A program made the position numbers and the translations under genes. The notes beneath the pieces were generated by a model. The model was not told the DNA's origin, did no database searches, and saw only the letters and a list, made by a program, of their open reading frames with translations. Below, one piece after another: positions 34,243 to 44,225 of a stretch of 64,000 nucleotides of DNA. This stretch comes from Medicago truncatula. Lineage: Eukaryota; Streptophyta; Magnoliopsida; Fabales; Fabaceae. Location of the stretch: positions 44,388,755-44,452,754 of the forward strand of contig NC_053048.1 in NCBI RefSeq assembly GCF_003473485.1, in the 5' to 3' direction. Position 1 is the first letter of the stretch. Each line of letters starts with the position of its first letter.

Positions 34243-35530
34243 TGTTGGAACAAAATGTGTTTTCACAATAAACCTTATTAAGTTTTGATGATAACAAGGT
34301 ATTAAAAATTGTCAATTGGTTATTACTAATAATTGTTCAAGTGTACAGGACCAAAGGCTACTCAAGTTATTTCAATAGGTCTTGGAAGAACAATGGAAAG
34401 AAAAAGAAATTCTGAGCATCTGAAGAAAACTGCTCCTGAAGCTAAACTGCTCCTGAAGCTAAACTGCTCCTGAAGAGATGACGTCATCAGAAGCAGAAAG
34501 TCATCAGAAGCAATATTTTCATCAGAAGCAAAAGTTTTCATCAGAAGCAATATTTTCACCAGAAGCTACATTTGATCCTTTAATCAAACTGAAGATTCAA
34601 AGTTGCTGATTCTCAATTCAGTCTTATCAAAGAAGAACGAAGAACTGAAAGGGAGGTATCAACGGATATATGGATAACACTGAGCACTTGTCTCTCATTA
34701 ATAGAGTTGACAAAGTACAAGTGTACAACCACTACCTCCACTACTCTGTTTTCTGTCTACGCTACAAGACAAAACAACAGCCATGCCTGCAGAATTTGTA
34801 CAACTCAAGATGGGAATGAATTTGAAGTTTATTCTTCAAAGGACTACACCCAAATCAGGCAAAGGATCACTGGTGGATAATCAAAGGATTTCAAACGACT
34901 CTTTAGACGTGCTGATTATCTCAACGTCTCTTTCACGCCTCTATATAAAGGAGTGAAGACTTGAAGATAAAACAGAGATATACATCTGTCAATTTGATAC
35001 TACAAAGCACACTGAATTTCTGCACTGATTTGATACATCTTAGAAATTCAAAGTCTAGAGTCTTTTCTGTATTGTATTGTGAACACCACTGATTGTATAT
35101 CAAGTGTTCAATTCAAACTCAATTCTCTGTATTTTTGTTTGATTAGAAGTCTCTTGCCTGCGTGCTTGAGCATTAGAAGTCTCTTGCTTAGTGCTTGAGC
35201 ATTGGAAGACTCTTGCTTGTGTGCTTGAGCATTGTTTTGTGAAGTCTCATACTTTGAAAGTATTGAGCAGTTGTAATCTTTGTGATTATAGTGAAATCTC
35301 CTTGGAAGTGCAAGGGGGACTGGACTACTTCCGTGTTGTGGAAGGAACCAGGATAACTGCTTGTGTCTTTGTCTTTCTTTTCTCTGCTCTGTTCTTTTCC
35401 GCTGCAATCTGACTCTGATCATTTCATCAGAAGCAATCAAACTGCTTCTGAAGTTTTATCAGAAGAAGTATTTTTTAAGAGAAAAAGAAAACACAATTCA
35501 ACCCCCCCCTTCTTGTGTTTTTCACCTTCA
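34243..35530 (+). repeat. Copia 3' LTR
   Basis: 1288 bases, a copy of 23614-24900 with one extra C in a poly-C run near 35502. TATA box at 34942-34949 and TGACGTCA at 34479-34486. Its promoter could read out into the right flank toward the SKP1-like gene at 36728. Confidence 0.93.
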
Positions 35531-35535
35531 TTATC

Positions 35536-35963
35536 AAATGAGTTGCCTATGGAATGAGAACACATTGTTGAAGAAAATGGGTTTTAGGGCGCATGCAATT
35601 GAAATTTGGACATGGATGGATTGAAGAAAAAGAAGAATGAAAGATCAGAGAGAGGAAGAAGAAGGGAAAAGTGGTTTTTAAAATTCAAAAATTGATGTTT
35701 ACGTTTTTTTAATTACATCCCTGTGTAAAAATACGTTTTTGGTTTTAGTCCCTCTACTTAACCCAGTTGGCATCAGTTGTCATATCAGCATGTGCCACGT
35801 AGGCGTCTGTTAGCTAGCAAACCATTTTTTTCACGGAACCTGACGGCAGGGATGAGTTCCAAAACGTGTGGTAATTACAAGGGTTGTTTCGCAAGAAAAA
35901 AAATTGCAGGGACTAAAACAAAAAACGCACCAATTTACAGGGACCTTTTACTTATTTAAGCCT
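35536..35963. mobile_element. GGCTTAAATA-type MITE, reversed and truncated
   Basis: Read on the minus strand from 35963 it matches 20571-20950 and then 21880-21950, including the interior phrase 'tcttctcattccat'. It lacks the hAT insertion, so it represents the simple form of the family. The other terminus is missing where the SRC2-like fragment and the copia insertion begin. The short ORFs are shadows. Confidence 0.7.
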
Positions 35964-35969
35964 TTAAAT

Positions 35970-36720
35970 TAACATAATCGAAGATGACAAATCCTTTTTT
36001 TTATTTTTTTGAGAGAGACAAATCCATTTTCTTGTATACGTCTTCTATGGTGTGAAGCAAATGGCAGCCAGACAATTAATAGATAGTGCAGATTTTTTTT
36101 TATCGGCAATATAAAAAATTGCAGTATTATTTGGAAGTTGTAATGGGTCTTTGTCCAAATATTACTGCATTAGTATACCAACTAGTTTCAAATAAAACTA
36201 TAAAAAAGTTAAAATTGGAGAGAACTTGTAGCACCGTGGAAGATTGTAGTAATCTATGGTTGTGTAGTTTTTATTTCCATTCACATAAACAAAATCTGAG
36301 AGGACTTGCAATGTTCTGTTTTGCAGCAGAGATGACCTTTGAGTTTTAAAAAATATGAAATAAACTTTCTCAACTTTCAAAGCTTGTAAACAGGTACAAG
36401 TTAAAATATCTGACACGTGGCACCATACATTGAGAGTGTATGAGCAACTGTCCTTAGCATTCCTCAAATTTTATATATGAAGTAGTATGTCTTATATGTT
36501 TCTCAAAAAAAATTACTCCCTCAAAAAAAAAAAAAAAATTTTACTATGTTAAATCTTTTATTTTTTGACGGAATTTACAAAATATCATGTTAAAAAAAAA
36601 TATGTATACAAAACCGCCAAAATATAAGAGAAATTCGATTGAAAGATTGAATCTCACAAAGTTTCTCATTAGGAAAAAAGTTAGAGTTAGGGTTTCCACT
36701 TCTTTCTGAAAATCTCAGTC
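35970..36720. other. Upstream region of SKP1-like copy 3
   Basis: AT-rich. A MITE end (36415-36468, related to 20069-20135) and a poly-A run near 36524 lie here. From about 36560 the sequence matches the upstream region of SKP1-like copies 4 and 5 ('aaaatatgtatacaaaac', 'tttctgaaaatctcag'), so the promoter was duplicated with the gene. No clear TATA box was chosen. Confidence 0.55.
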
Positions 36721-36727
36721 GATCACC

Positions 36728-37321
36728 ATGTCTTCAACAACCAAGAAGATCACTCTGAAGAGTTCCGACTGCAAAAGCTTCGAAGTTTCGGAGCCTGTGG
36801 CTATGGAATCGCAGACAATCAAGCGCATGATGGAGGAGAATTGCGGCAACAACGATATCCTTATTCTGAACGTGAAGAGCAAGATATTGGCGATGGTGAT
36901 TGAATACTGTAAGATGCATGTCGAGGCTGATTTGGATTCTGAATTCGTTAAGGTCAATTATTCCGATTATCTTACGGTTAAGGCTATTGAGTGCTCTAAG
37001 AAGCTCTTCAATGAAGTGAATGAGGCTTGGGGAGTCACAGGTAACGTTTTGGCTAAGGGAATTGATTACTGTGAGAAGCATGTCGATGATGCAGCCGCCA
37101 ACGCGAGTTCCAGTGATCTTAAAGTTTGGGATGCTAAATTCGTGAGGCAGATTGATATGGATACGCTTTGCGATCTAATGCTGGCTGCGAATTACTTGAA
37201 CATCAAGGGTCTGCTGGATCTTACTTGCCGGGCTGCACCGGATCAGGCTCGTAGGGAAAAGGAACAGATATTTTTTAAATTTGCTATTGCTTTGGTTTTG
37301 TTTTGGATTTTTTTCCGGTAG
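36728..37321 (+). CDS. SKP1-like protein with linker repeats and hydrophobic C-terminal tail (copy 3)
   Basis: Intact single-exon frame of 197 residues. The POZ start (TLKSSDCKSFEVSEPVA) and the core [18 protein letters not shown] (about 150-167) are SKP1. Ordinary SKP1s have about 155-165 residues. Here the helix ILA-VIEYCK-HVEA (53-67) is followed by a weakly similar segment (about 82-97) and a clear second copy [15 protein letters not shown] (107-121). After the core the usual EEIRK-FN...EEE...ENxWAFE helices, which hold F-box proteins, are absent. Instead there is a basic patch (ARREK, 174-178) and a hydrophobic tail at 181-196, like a tail anchor. The cullin-facing POZ part remains. Whether it is expressed or assembles SCF is unknown. 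It is closest to copy 4 at 43617. Confidence 0.85.
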   Translation: MSSTTKKITLKSSDCKSFEVSEPVAMESQTIKRMMEENCGNNDILILNVKSKILAMVIEYCKMHVEADLDSEFVKVNYSDYLTVKAIECSKKLFNEVNEAWGVTGNVLAKGIDYCEKHVDDAAANASSSDLKVWDAKFVRQIDMDTLCDLMLAANYLNIKGLLDLTCRAAPDQARREKEQIFFKFAIALVLFWIFFR

Positions 37322-39400
37322 ATTAGGTTGAGGGACTATGCTCAATAGATGAGACTGGTATCTATTATGATTTATGTTTGGTTAAGTTTTCTTTATCTTT
37401 TTTTTTATTATTGATTATGATCATTAGACGAGTCTATGATGAAATTGTAATTGATTTATATTTTATACTAATGTTCTATAGTTAGTTTCAATGATGATTA
37501 ACTGCATCTATTAATTTGATTTCAACAAGCTCTAGTCAGACTCTAATTTGAAATACTGTTCCAACAAACATTAGTTCAGACTCATACATACATGGCAACA
37601 ACGTAACTATTTACCTGTTTTGGTTCAACTTGGATTCTTTACATTCTCTCTTTCCATGCATATTCCATGGATTTGGTTTAAAAGCTGAGTTCACAAGATA
37701 ATTACATGAGTCTTAGGCACATGTTTAAAAATTCTATTCACGTGTCAATCATGAAAGGCACATTTATCACTTTTTTGTATCAAATTTGTCTCCTTATATA
37801 ATTGTAAAAATAAATAAATTTCCTTATTGCATTCCCATGGACAGTGAGCAGTTGTTACATAATTTAGCTCTCCAAGGTTTTGTTACATAATGTAGTTCCC
37901 TTCAATCCAAGATATACACCACTAAACTATGTTACAATGATTTTGAATATGGAATCTCAGAAATTGATCACTATTGAGGGGCATTTAAAAATTACAGTTT
38001 TAGCCTATGTGCCTTGAATGTTATTATTTTGATATTTGTCAAGTATAGATGATTAATATGTTATTTTCTGCTCTGGCTTTTCATCAGTTGTATCTGAATC
38101 TTTCAAGAAGTAAATATCAAGACTAAAAGCTACTCTTTAATTTTACCCCAATTCTTGATACTTGTTTGAATCCACATCCTTTATTTTAATGACAAATATT
38201 AGTATGTTAGTTTCTTCTTTGCTAAGATTCGAACATGAACCTTTTAACTCATTTTCCAAAATTGTTCGTAAAGGTAAGCATTCTCCTTACAATTATCAAC
38301 AACAATTTTTATTAGGTTTAATTGCAGTTTTGACACCCCGAGTAATTTTCCAAGTGTGAGATTTTAACCCATACTTTTAAATGTGCGATTTTGGTCCCCT
38401 AATGAACATCATTTCTGATTTCGTAACCTTAAGTCGGATTTTGACCAAATGTTGGCCAAGTGGTGCTGACATGACATTTTAAATCGATGTGTCTTGTCTC
38501 TATTGAACAAATTGGTTAGAATGGATATTTAAAATAAAAAATTGAAGAATTAAATCTAGTGTCACCTGCTTCTTTCACCATACACAATTAAAGTCAAAAA
38601 GTTATATTTGATTCTAACAACTTAAACAAGCATAAAAACGAAACCTGCAAATAATTTGCTAGAGCAGATAGGCCAACACTTAATTACTTATTTCGTTAGA
38701 GCAGAATGAAATTAAAAAATTCTTGCTTGTTTGGGATTCATTCATCATTCATGCATATATAACTAAGTCAGGAAACTGAATTTATTCAAACTATCCTTTA
38801 TTTTTCCTACATTTTGAAACCGCTAGCTCAATGTAAACCGTGAAGTAATTAGTTTCTTCAATGGAGTGTAATTTGGTACGCCTCTATTTAGTCCTCTTCT
38901 TATATGGTTGGAAATTAAAAGTACAATTTTACTTTTCGTAAGTATTCAAAATGTTCCCCAAATATTCTAGAAGTTCTCTTTAGGCAGCCTCGATGTCTCC
39001 TAGCCCCCCTAAAAAATTTGGAAGATAACTTTTGTAGGATTTTCTTTTAATTTTAATATATTCGGGAGATAATTTACGGAGGACATTTTTCAGCACAGTG
39101 ATAATTAACGAGTCTAAAAAAAATCATCAATCAACCCAGAGAAAATCACCGAGAATATTTTGTTTCAAAGAAATTTAGTCTCCGTGATTACAACCATAGG
39201 TGTCAATTTCATAAAGCCTTTAGCCCACGCCCCACAGGGTAAGTGTCTGGGGCAGCGCTCCGACAACAATAATTAATCAGTTATTTGCTTTAAATCGCGG
39301 TCCTTTATTGTTTGCTTGTTAAAACGAGAAAAGGATATTTATATCAATGAAAATTCTGTATAATGAATCTGTATTGTAGAATAATTGATTCCTTTATTTG
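37322..39400. other. Intergenic, no gene recognised
   Basis: Mostly unique AT-rich sequence. A repeat fragment at about 38320-38500 ('taattgcagttttgacacccc', 'gattttggtcccctaatgaac') has the style of a foldback MITE end without a partner. No coding region is supported; the 65-residue ORF at 38162 is not family-like. Confidence 0.5.
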
Positions 39401-39419
39401 TTACAGACTCATTCACTGC

Positions 39420-40150
39420 TAGCTTTGTCTACTATACTCAACGGCAACTGTGCAAATATACTTGGAGGAGACATGTAAGTGCAAATGTGGCATTCATTCA
39501 TGTTAGAATTCGTAATTTTGAGGAAATTTAACAAAATCATAGAAATGGATATTTTTTGTGTTTCCAGGTCGAGGATATGTGTGAAGAATCTCCCTAAATA
39601 TGTTACGGAAGATCGACTGAGAGCACAATTTTCTCAGAAAGGAGAAATAACTGATGTCAAGCTTATGCGTACCAAGTATTGTTTCTTTCCTTAAATCATA
39701 AAATCCTTATTCCAATCCTCATGGAAACTTGTTTAGAATTTTAACTGCTCTATGTTGTTTACTGTTTAACTCAGATATGGCAAAAGTTGACTATTTTCTT
39801 TTATCGGATTTCGTACAGCCGAGGAAGCTCAGGAAGCGATTCGATATTTGAATAGTTGTTACCTTTACACGCTTAGAATTACTTGTGAGGTCGGTTGTTT
39901 ATACCATTAATTTTTTCTTAACTTCTTTCACACTATTATTTATATTACTGAAACTGAGAGCCATAAAAAATGTTTGACCATGTTTTCAATTTCATCAACC
40001 AAGCAGGTGGCTAAAAACCCCGGTGCTTTAAATCTTCGTCGTCAGTGGAGTCGACATTCAACAAAAAATGACAATAAAGCTATTACCTGAGATGTTAACA
40101 GTCATGCTAGAGCTCAAGGACATGAAGAAAATTCTACTGAAACTTAGTTT
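39420..40150 (+). pseudogene. MRD1/RBM19-like first RRM, pseudogene fragment
   Basis: Exons at ...39474, 39568-39675, 39775-39889 and 40007 onward encode the start and first RNA-recognition motif of the multiple-RRM pre-rRNA processing protein MRD1. They read [28 protein letters not shown], then IGFRT-EEAQEAIRYLN, then VAKNPGALNLRRQWSRHS. The family start M-S-R would be created by splicing AT at 39473-39474 to G at 39568. In-frame stops lie in exon 3 (the Arg after GKS is TGA) and at 40088-40090. The other RRMs of MRD1 are missing. It looks like a partial duplicate that kept introns, so it came by DNA duplication, not retroposition. Confidence 0.82.
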
Positions 40151-40406
40151 CCATCGATAGAATTATATTCTACATCGATGAGGGTTCTTACGCCACTCCA
40201 AACCAATATTCTGAGTCAAAATAATCTGCAACATTCTTGAATCTAAATATCCTAGCTGACACATTGAGCCCATATTAACTTAGGAAGAGTGAATACTAAA
40301 GTTATTTTTTAAAATTGTAGAAACATATTAACCTAGTCATTGTATTATTAATTTTTTTAATAACATCTTTAAAAAAGCCAGCATTTGCTCCAGAGTTCTG
40401 AGTGTT

Positions 40407-40960
40407 GAATAGGTTTAAATTTAGACATAACACAACTGTCATACCCCAATAACGACCGGAGACAAAGCGGTTCATAATACTTCCTTCATTTTCCTACTTT
40501 TAGTTTCTTCTGTTTGAGATGAATGCAAATGATGAAAATGTTGTTGGTGAAGAAACACTGGACTTTTACAGAGTTGAGGTTGGGAAGATGTATGAAATGG
40601 TTGTTACTATTTACAGAGGATTTTATCGATACAAATTGGGCAAGAGTTGTTGGTTTCCATAATTGGTCGCCTCGCCTCAAGTGGAATTTGTGATGACGGC
40701 ACCTAAGTCTTTAAGTGAGATTCTCACCAAGAAATACTTGATTTCTTCGGTTGAAAATTTTGAACTTTCCCTTGTGCTATGGGAGTTGACTCAATTGAGA
40801 TTGTTGAGTATATATGCAAGTTTCTTGGTTTAGGAATCGACGAGGAAGCAGTTGAATGGTTTAAAGTTGTTTAAAAGTTGTATTTCCTCCATTGAGGGTT
40901 TAGGAGCGTTGTACAAGGTGAAGAGGGATAGAGGTCAACTAGGGAAGTTGATGATAATCA
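40407..40960 (+). pseudogene. GH3 pseudogene fragment (C-terminal half)
   Basis: It parallels 16415-16800: GLNLDIT, then a frame-broken stretch, 'gttgaggttgggaagatgtatgaa' (VEVGKMYE), RGFYRYKLG, 'VVGFHNWSP', the PKS-SEILTKKYLIS region and AMGVDSIEIVEY. Several frameshifts separate these pieces. A 27-base direct repeat (40975-41033, 'gatcccttgaagactatgaagc' twice) follows. Non-functional. Confidence 0.8.
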
Positions 40961-41294
40961 TCCCAAGGCATGGAGCTTTTGATCCCTTGAAGACTATGAA
41001 GCTTTTGATCCCTTGAAGACTATGAAGCTTGTTGCAACACTATGTTCCTTTGCGGATTTTCCAGTAACTTTGAAAACATGTAGTTGCAAATTCAGCTAAA
41101 ACAACCCAAGAGCGCTAAGCTGGAAATAGTTCTGGTTCAGCTTAGCTTAACCAAGGTCCTAGTTTCAAATTCTACACCAGAAATGTAGGCGTTAAAACTC
41201 ACAAGGTTTGTTTGAATTGAGGGTTTAGGAAGGGAGAACTTACTTTTCTTTTTTAAATTATAGATAATGTAAAATGTTTTTTTAAAATAAGTAA

Positions 41295-42106
41295 GTATGT
41301 GTTTGGCAACACGTTTTCAGTGTGCAAACCTGCATTTACTTTTTGAAACGTGGTTTCCAGATTTTTCAGGTTGTTTGGGTGAATGAAAAGAGCGTCCAGG
41401 AAACTCAGTTTTGAGACCAAAACGCCAGTTGTGCTGAAGTTGGTATTCCTAGCTTCTGCGTCTCACATAATCGATTCTGAAACAAATAAACTTTATTTTC
41501 CAGCTTTACCCCTTTGATTGCCATTTGCAGTTATGTATGTCCCTGTTTCACATTTCTTTCATGTTTCAAGTTGCAGTTGTATTTCATTCTTTAGGTTAGA
41601 GATGAAGCACTAATGGGCCTGTTATATTTTCTTACAACCCGGCCCATTAGCTTAAGTCACCAGCTAAATAGTTTTTTTTATTAAAAGAATAACATTTTTC
41701 TTTAAACAGGCTGTTAAGCGACCAACTAACGTTTTTCTTTAAAATAACTCTTGTAAATAAATATTATTTTAAAATGAATTTGAACCAAAAAAAAATTATT
41801 ATGATTTTACATAAATTGAAATCATTATAATTTTTTACATAAATTGAAATAATTATCAAAACTATCCAAAAGTAAATTGAAATAATATTGTTTTAAATAT
41901 TATTAAAAGGATAGTTTGGTCATTACACATACAAAATCAATTTTCATTCAAACTATCCAAACAACATCAACTCATATGAATCACTTTTAAATAAGTGTAT
42001 CCAAACATAAATCAATTCACATCCAACTCACTTTTAACAAAAATCAATTCTCTTAAACTCAATTCTATCAAAATCAATTCTCCCCACCGCCAAACCAAAC
42101 ACACAC
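41295..42106. mobile_element. Tourist-like element, 812 bases
   Basis: The ends GTATGTGTTTGG and CCAAACACACAC pair as an inverted repeat, and TAA lies on both sides (41292-41294, 42107-42109). The interior is AT-rich with 'catccaaac' phrases and no coding capacity; the ORF at 41995 is a shadow. Confidence 0.6.
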
Positions 42107-42599
42107 TAAGTGTGATTGAAGTATTATATGATCAATTATCATGTTGTTTGAAGTTTTTAACAAACATTTTACGGTGTTCGTAGTTTGAAAAAATAAAAGT
42201 AAGTCCTCACCTCTCACCTCTCTTCCCCTCCAACATTTTTCATCCAAACAAATCCTTAAAAACTTTGTCTTTCATTATTTCGTACCCAATTTGAAGGATT
42301 ATACTATGTAGTTGGACACAAAAGATTCTTGCTATACGCAAAAATTAAAAAAATCATGTTAGTGACAGCATTGCAAGATGCAATACGTACGTTTGTTTTT
42401 AAATCGGATATCATTTACACGCACTAATTCCTCATGTCAGCTAGGACCATAATGGATTGTGAAACTCTCCCTCAAGAGATGCAACACACAATTTAAACTA
42501 ACAATAGTTTTTCCATCTGATAAAACAAATTACACTAACAATACTGACATGCGAGTAGAAATAAATAACAGTGTTAAGAGAAAATTGTTTCTTTTTTGT

Positions 42600-42710
42600 C
42601 AAGTAGTCTAGCGGTTAGAGAAATTCATCTTAAAAATGAATAAGTAGGGTGTCCGGTTTCGAATCCCGGCATTATTTCTTACCAAGTGAGCTAAGCTCAC
42701 AAGGACAAGA
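42600..42710 (+). mobile_element. tRNA-related SINE-like fragment
   Basis: The box-A-like 'tagtctagcggttagagaa' and box-B-like 'ggtttcgaatcccgg' are about 45 bases apart. The arms do not form a canonical tRNA, so it is read as a SINE piece. Sequence 42110-42600 shows no feature. Confidence 0.5.
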
Positions 42711-42724
42711 GAAAATTGTTTTTA

Positions 42725-43109
42725 GGCTTAAATATGTCTTTTGTCCCTGCAAATATAGGCCATTTGAATTTTCGTCCCTGAATTTACTAATCCTTCTAAT
42801 CTGCCCCTGCAAATATTAATCATTTGACTTTTGGTCCTAATTAGATTTTTTTGCTGAGGTGGGCTGTCATTAGCGACGTGGTGCCCATGTGGCAAGTGAT
42901 GATTGGGCGAGGTGGTTTGCTTAAATAAGTCTTTCATCCCTGCAAATATAGGGCATTTGAATTTTCGTCCCTGAAGTTACTAATCAGATGTGATTAGGAC
43001 CAAAAGTCAAAAGATTAATATTTGCAGGGGCAAATTGGAAGGATTAGTAACTTCAGGGACGAAAATTCAAATGGCCTATATTTACAGGGACGAAAGACAT
43101 ATTTAAGCC
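42725..43109. mobile_element. Mutator-type foldback MITE, 385 bases
   Basis: Long inverted repeat: GGCTTAAATATGTC...cctgcaaatatagg... on the left and its complement ending GACATATTTAAGCC on the right. A perfect 9-base target duplication TTGTTTTTA (42716-42724 and 43110-43118) fits Mutator-like elements. A second internal copy of the left arm starts near 42918, so part of the element is duplicated. Confidence 0.88.
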
Positions 43110-43514
43110 TTGTTTTTATTCACCAAAAAAAGATGGAAAAGAAAAAACTGATTTTTGCTAACTTAGACCAACAAAAAACATGAAGGTCCAAGTTAGCAAA
43201 AGTGAACATTTTCATTCATCTTTATTATTTAAAACTAATAGCTTGAGGGTTACTTTAGTATTTTTCATTAAAACAATATTTGTTAATCTGCACTAATTTG
43301 CTATGCACTTTTGCGAACTTAGAATTTTTATATAAAAAAATTATTTTATATTATCAACGCATAACTTGTTTTTTTACTGCAACAATCAAATTTAAATATA
43401 TTTGGAATCAATCAAACTTTTAAATCGGAAGCATATATTTTTCAATCAGAAGTATATTTTAAAACGAAATAAACGAAGATATATCTTGTTGAAAAATATG
43501 TACACAAAACAGGT

Positions 43515-43520
43515 TATAAA
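43515..43520 (+). promoter_or_regulatory. TATA box of SKP1-like copy 4
   Basis: TATAAA about 100 bases before the ATG at 43617, in the same relative place as the boxes of copies 1 and 2. Confidence 0.45.
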
Positions 43521-43616
43521 CATGAGAAAGAAGATTTAAAGGTTGAAGTTCACAAATTCCTAGTCAAGAAACAAGTTATCGATTTCACACCTTTCTGAAA
43601 ATCTCAGTCGATCACC

Positions 43617-44225
43617 ATGTCTTCAATAACGAAGAAGATGATCACTTTGAAGAGTTCCAACGGTGAAACCTTCGAGGTTTCCGAGGCGGTGGCACTTCAA
43701 TCGCAGACAATCAAGGGCATGATGGAGGAGAATTGTGGCAACAACGGAATCCCTATTCTTAACGTGAAGAGCAAGATATTGGCAAAGGTGACTGAATACT
43801 GTAAGATGCATGTCGAGGCCAGTTTGGATGCTGAATTCGTTAATGTTGATCATTCTGATTATCTTAAGGTTAAGGTTGCTGAATACTGTAAGAAGCATGT
43901 TGATGTCAATGATCTTAAGGCTTGGGGCGTCATAGGCAAGACATTGGCGAAGGGAATTGATTACTGTGAGAAGCAAGTTGATGCCGACACCGCGAATTCC
44001 AATGATCTTAAAGCTTGGGATGCTAAATTCATGAAGAAGACTGATATGAAAACGCTTTGCGATCTCATGCTGGCTGCGAATTACTTGAACATCAAGGGTC
44101 TGCTGGATCTTACCTGTCGGGCTGTACCGGATCACGCTCGTAGGGAAAAGGAACAGATATTATTTTTTAAGTTTGCTGTTGCTTTGTTTGTGTTATGTTT
44201 TTTATTTGTTGGTAGATTGGATTGA
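43617..44225 (+). CDS. SKP1-like protein with linker repeats and hydrophobic C-terminal tail (copy 4)
   Basis: Intact single-exon frame of 202 residues. It has the POZ start ([19 protein letters not shown]). Three related helices follow: [15 protein letters not shown] (54-68), [13 protein letters not shown] (85-97) and [15 protein letters not shown] (109-123). Then come W-DAKF-K (134-140) and the core [18 protein letters not shown] (150-167). As in copy 3 the two terminal F-box-contacting helices are missing. The end is ARREK (174-178) plus a hydrophobic run at about 181-199 and GRLD. Copies 3 and 4 differ by in-frame changes, including one codon insertion in the tail, which suggests that the reading frame of the tail was kept after duplication. 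The role is unknown; a membrane-held or F-box-independent adaptor is one hypothesis. Confidence 0.85.
   Translation: MSSITKKMITLKSSNGETFEVSEAVALQSQTIKGMMEENCGNNGIPILNVKSKILAKVTEYCKMHVEASLDAEFVNVDHSDYLKVKVAEYCKKHVDVNDLKAWGVIGKTLAKGIDYCEKQVDADTANSNDLKAWDAKFMKKTDMKTLCDLMLAANYLNIKGLLDLTCRAVPDHARREKEQILFFKFAVALFVLCFLFVGRLD

Larger units (their letters stand above)
23614..35530 (+). mobile_element. Ty1-copia retrotransposon (SIRE/Maximus-like), 11.9 kb, with third ORF
   Basis: Complete element flanked by TTATC target duplications (23609-23613 and 35531-35535). LTRs lie at 23614-24900 and 34243-35530. They look the same throughout except for one C in a poly-C run (7 versus 8), so insertion was very recent. 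The order is LTR, Met-tRNA primer site, gag (24971-27208), overlapping pol in the next frame (27030-30209) with protease, integrase, reverse transcriptase and RNase H in copia order, a third ORF (30720-33716), polypurine tract, LTR. Size, LTR length and the third ORF after pol fit the SIRE/Maximus lineage of legumes. It interrupts the SRC2-like fragment. Confidence 0.93.

Noticed and set aside
42603-42705. Possible tRNA gene (box A and box B matches)
   Set aside because: Arms do not pair as a tRNA and spacing is off; better read as a SINE remnant. The same holds for 19455-19530 and 45335-45500.
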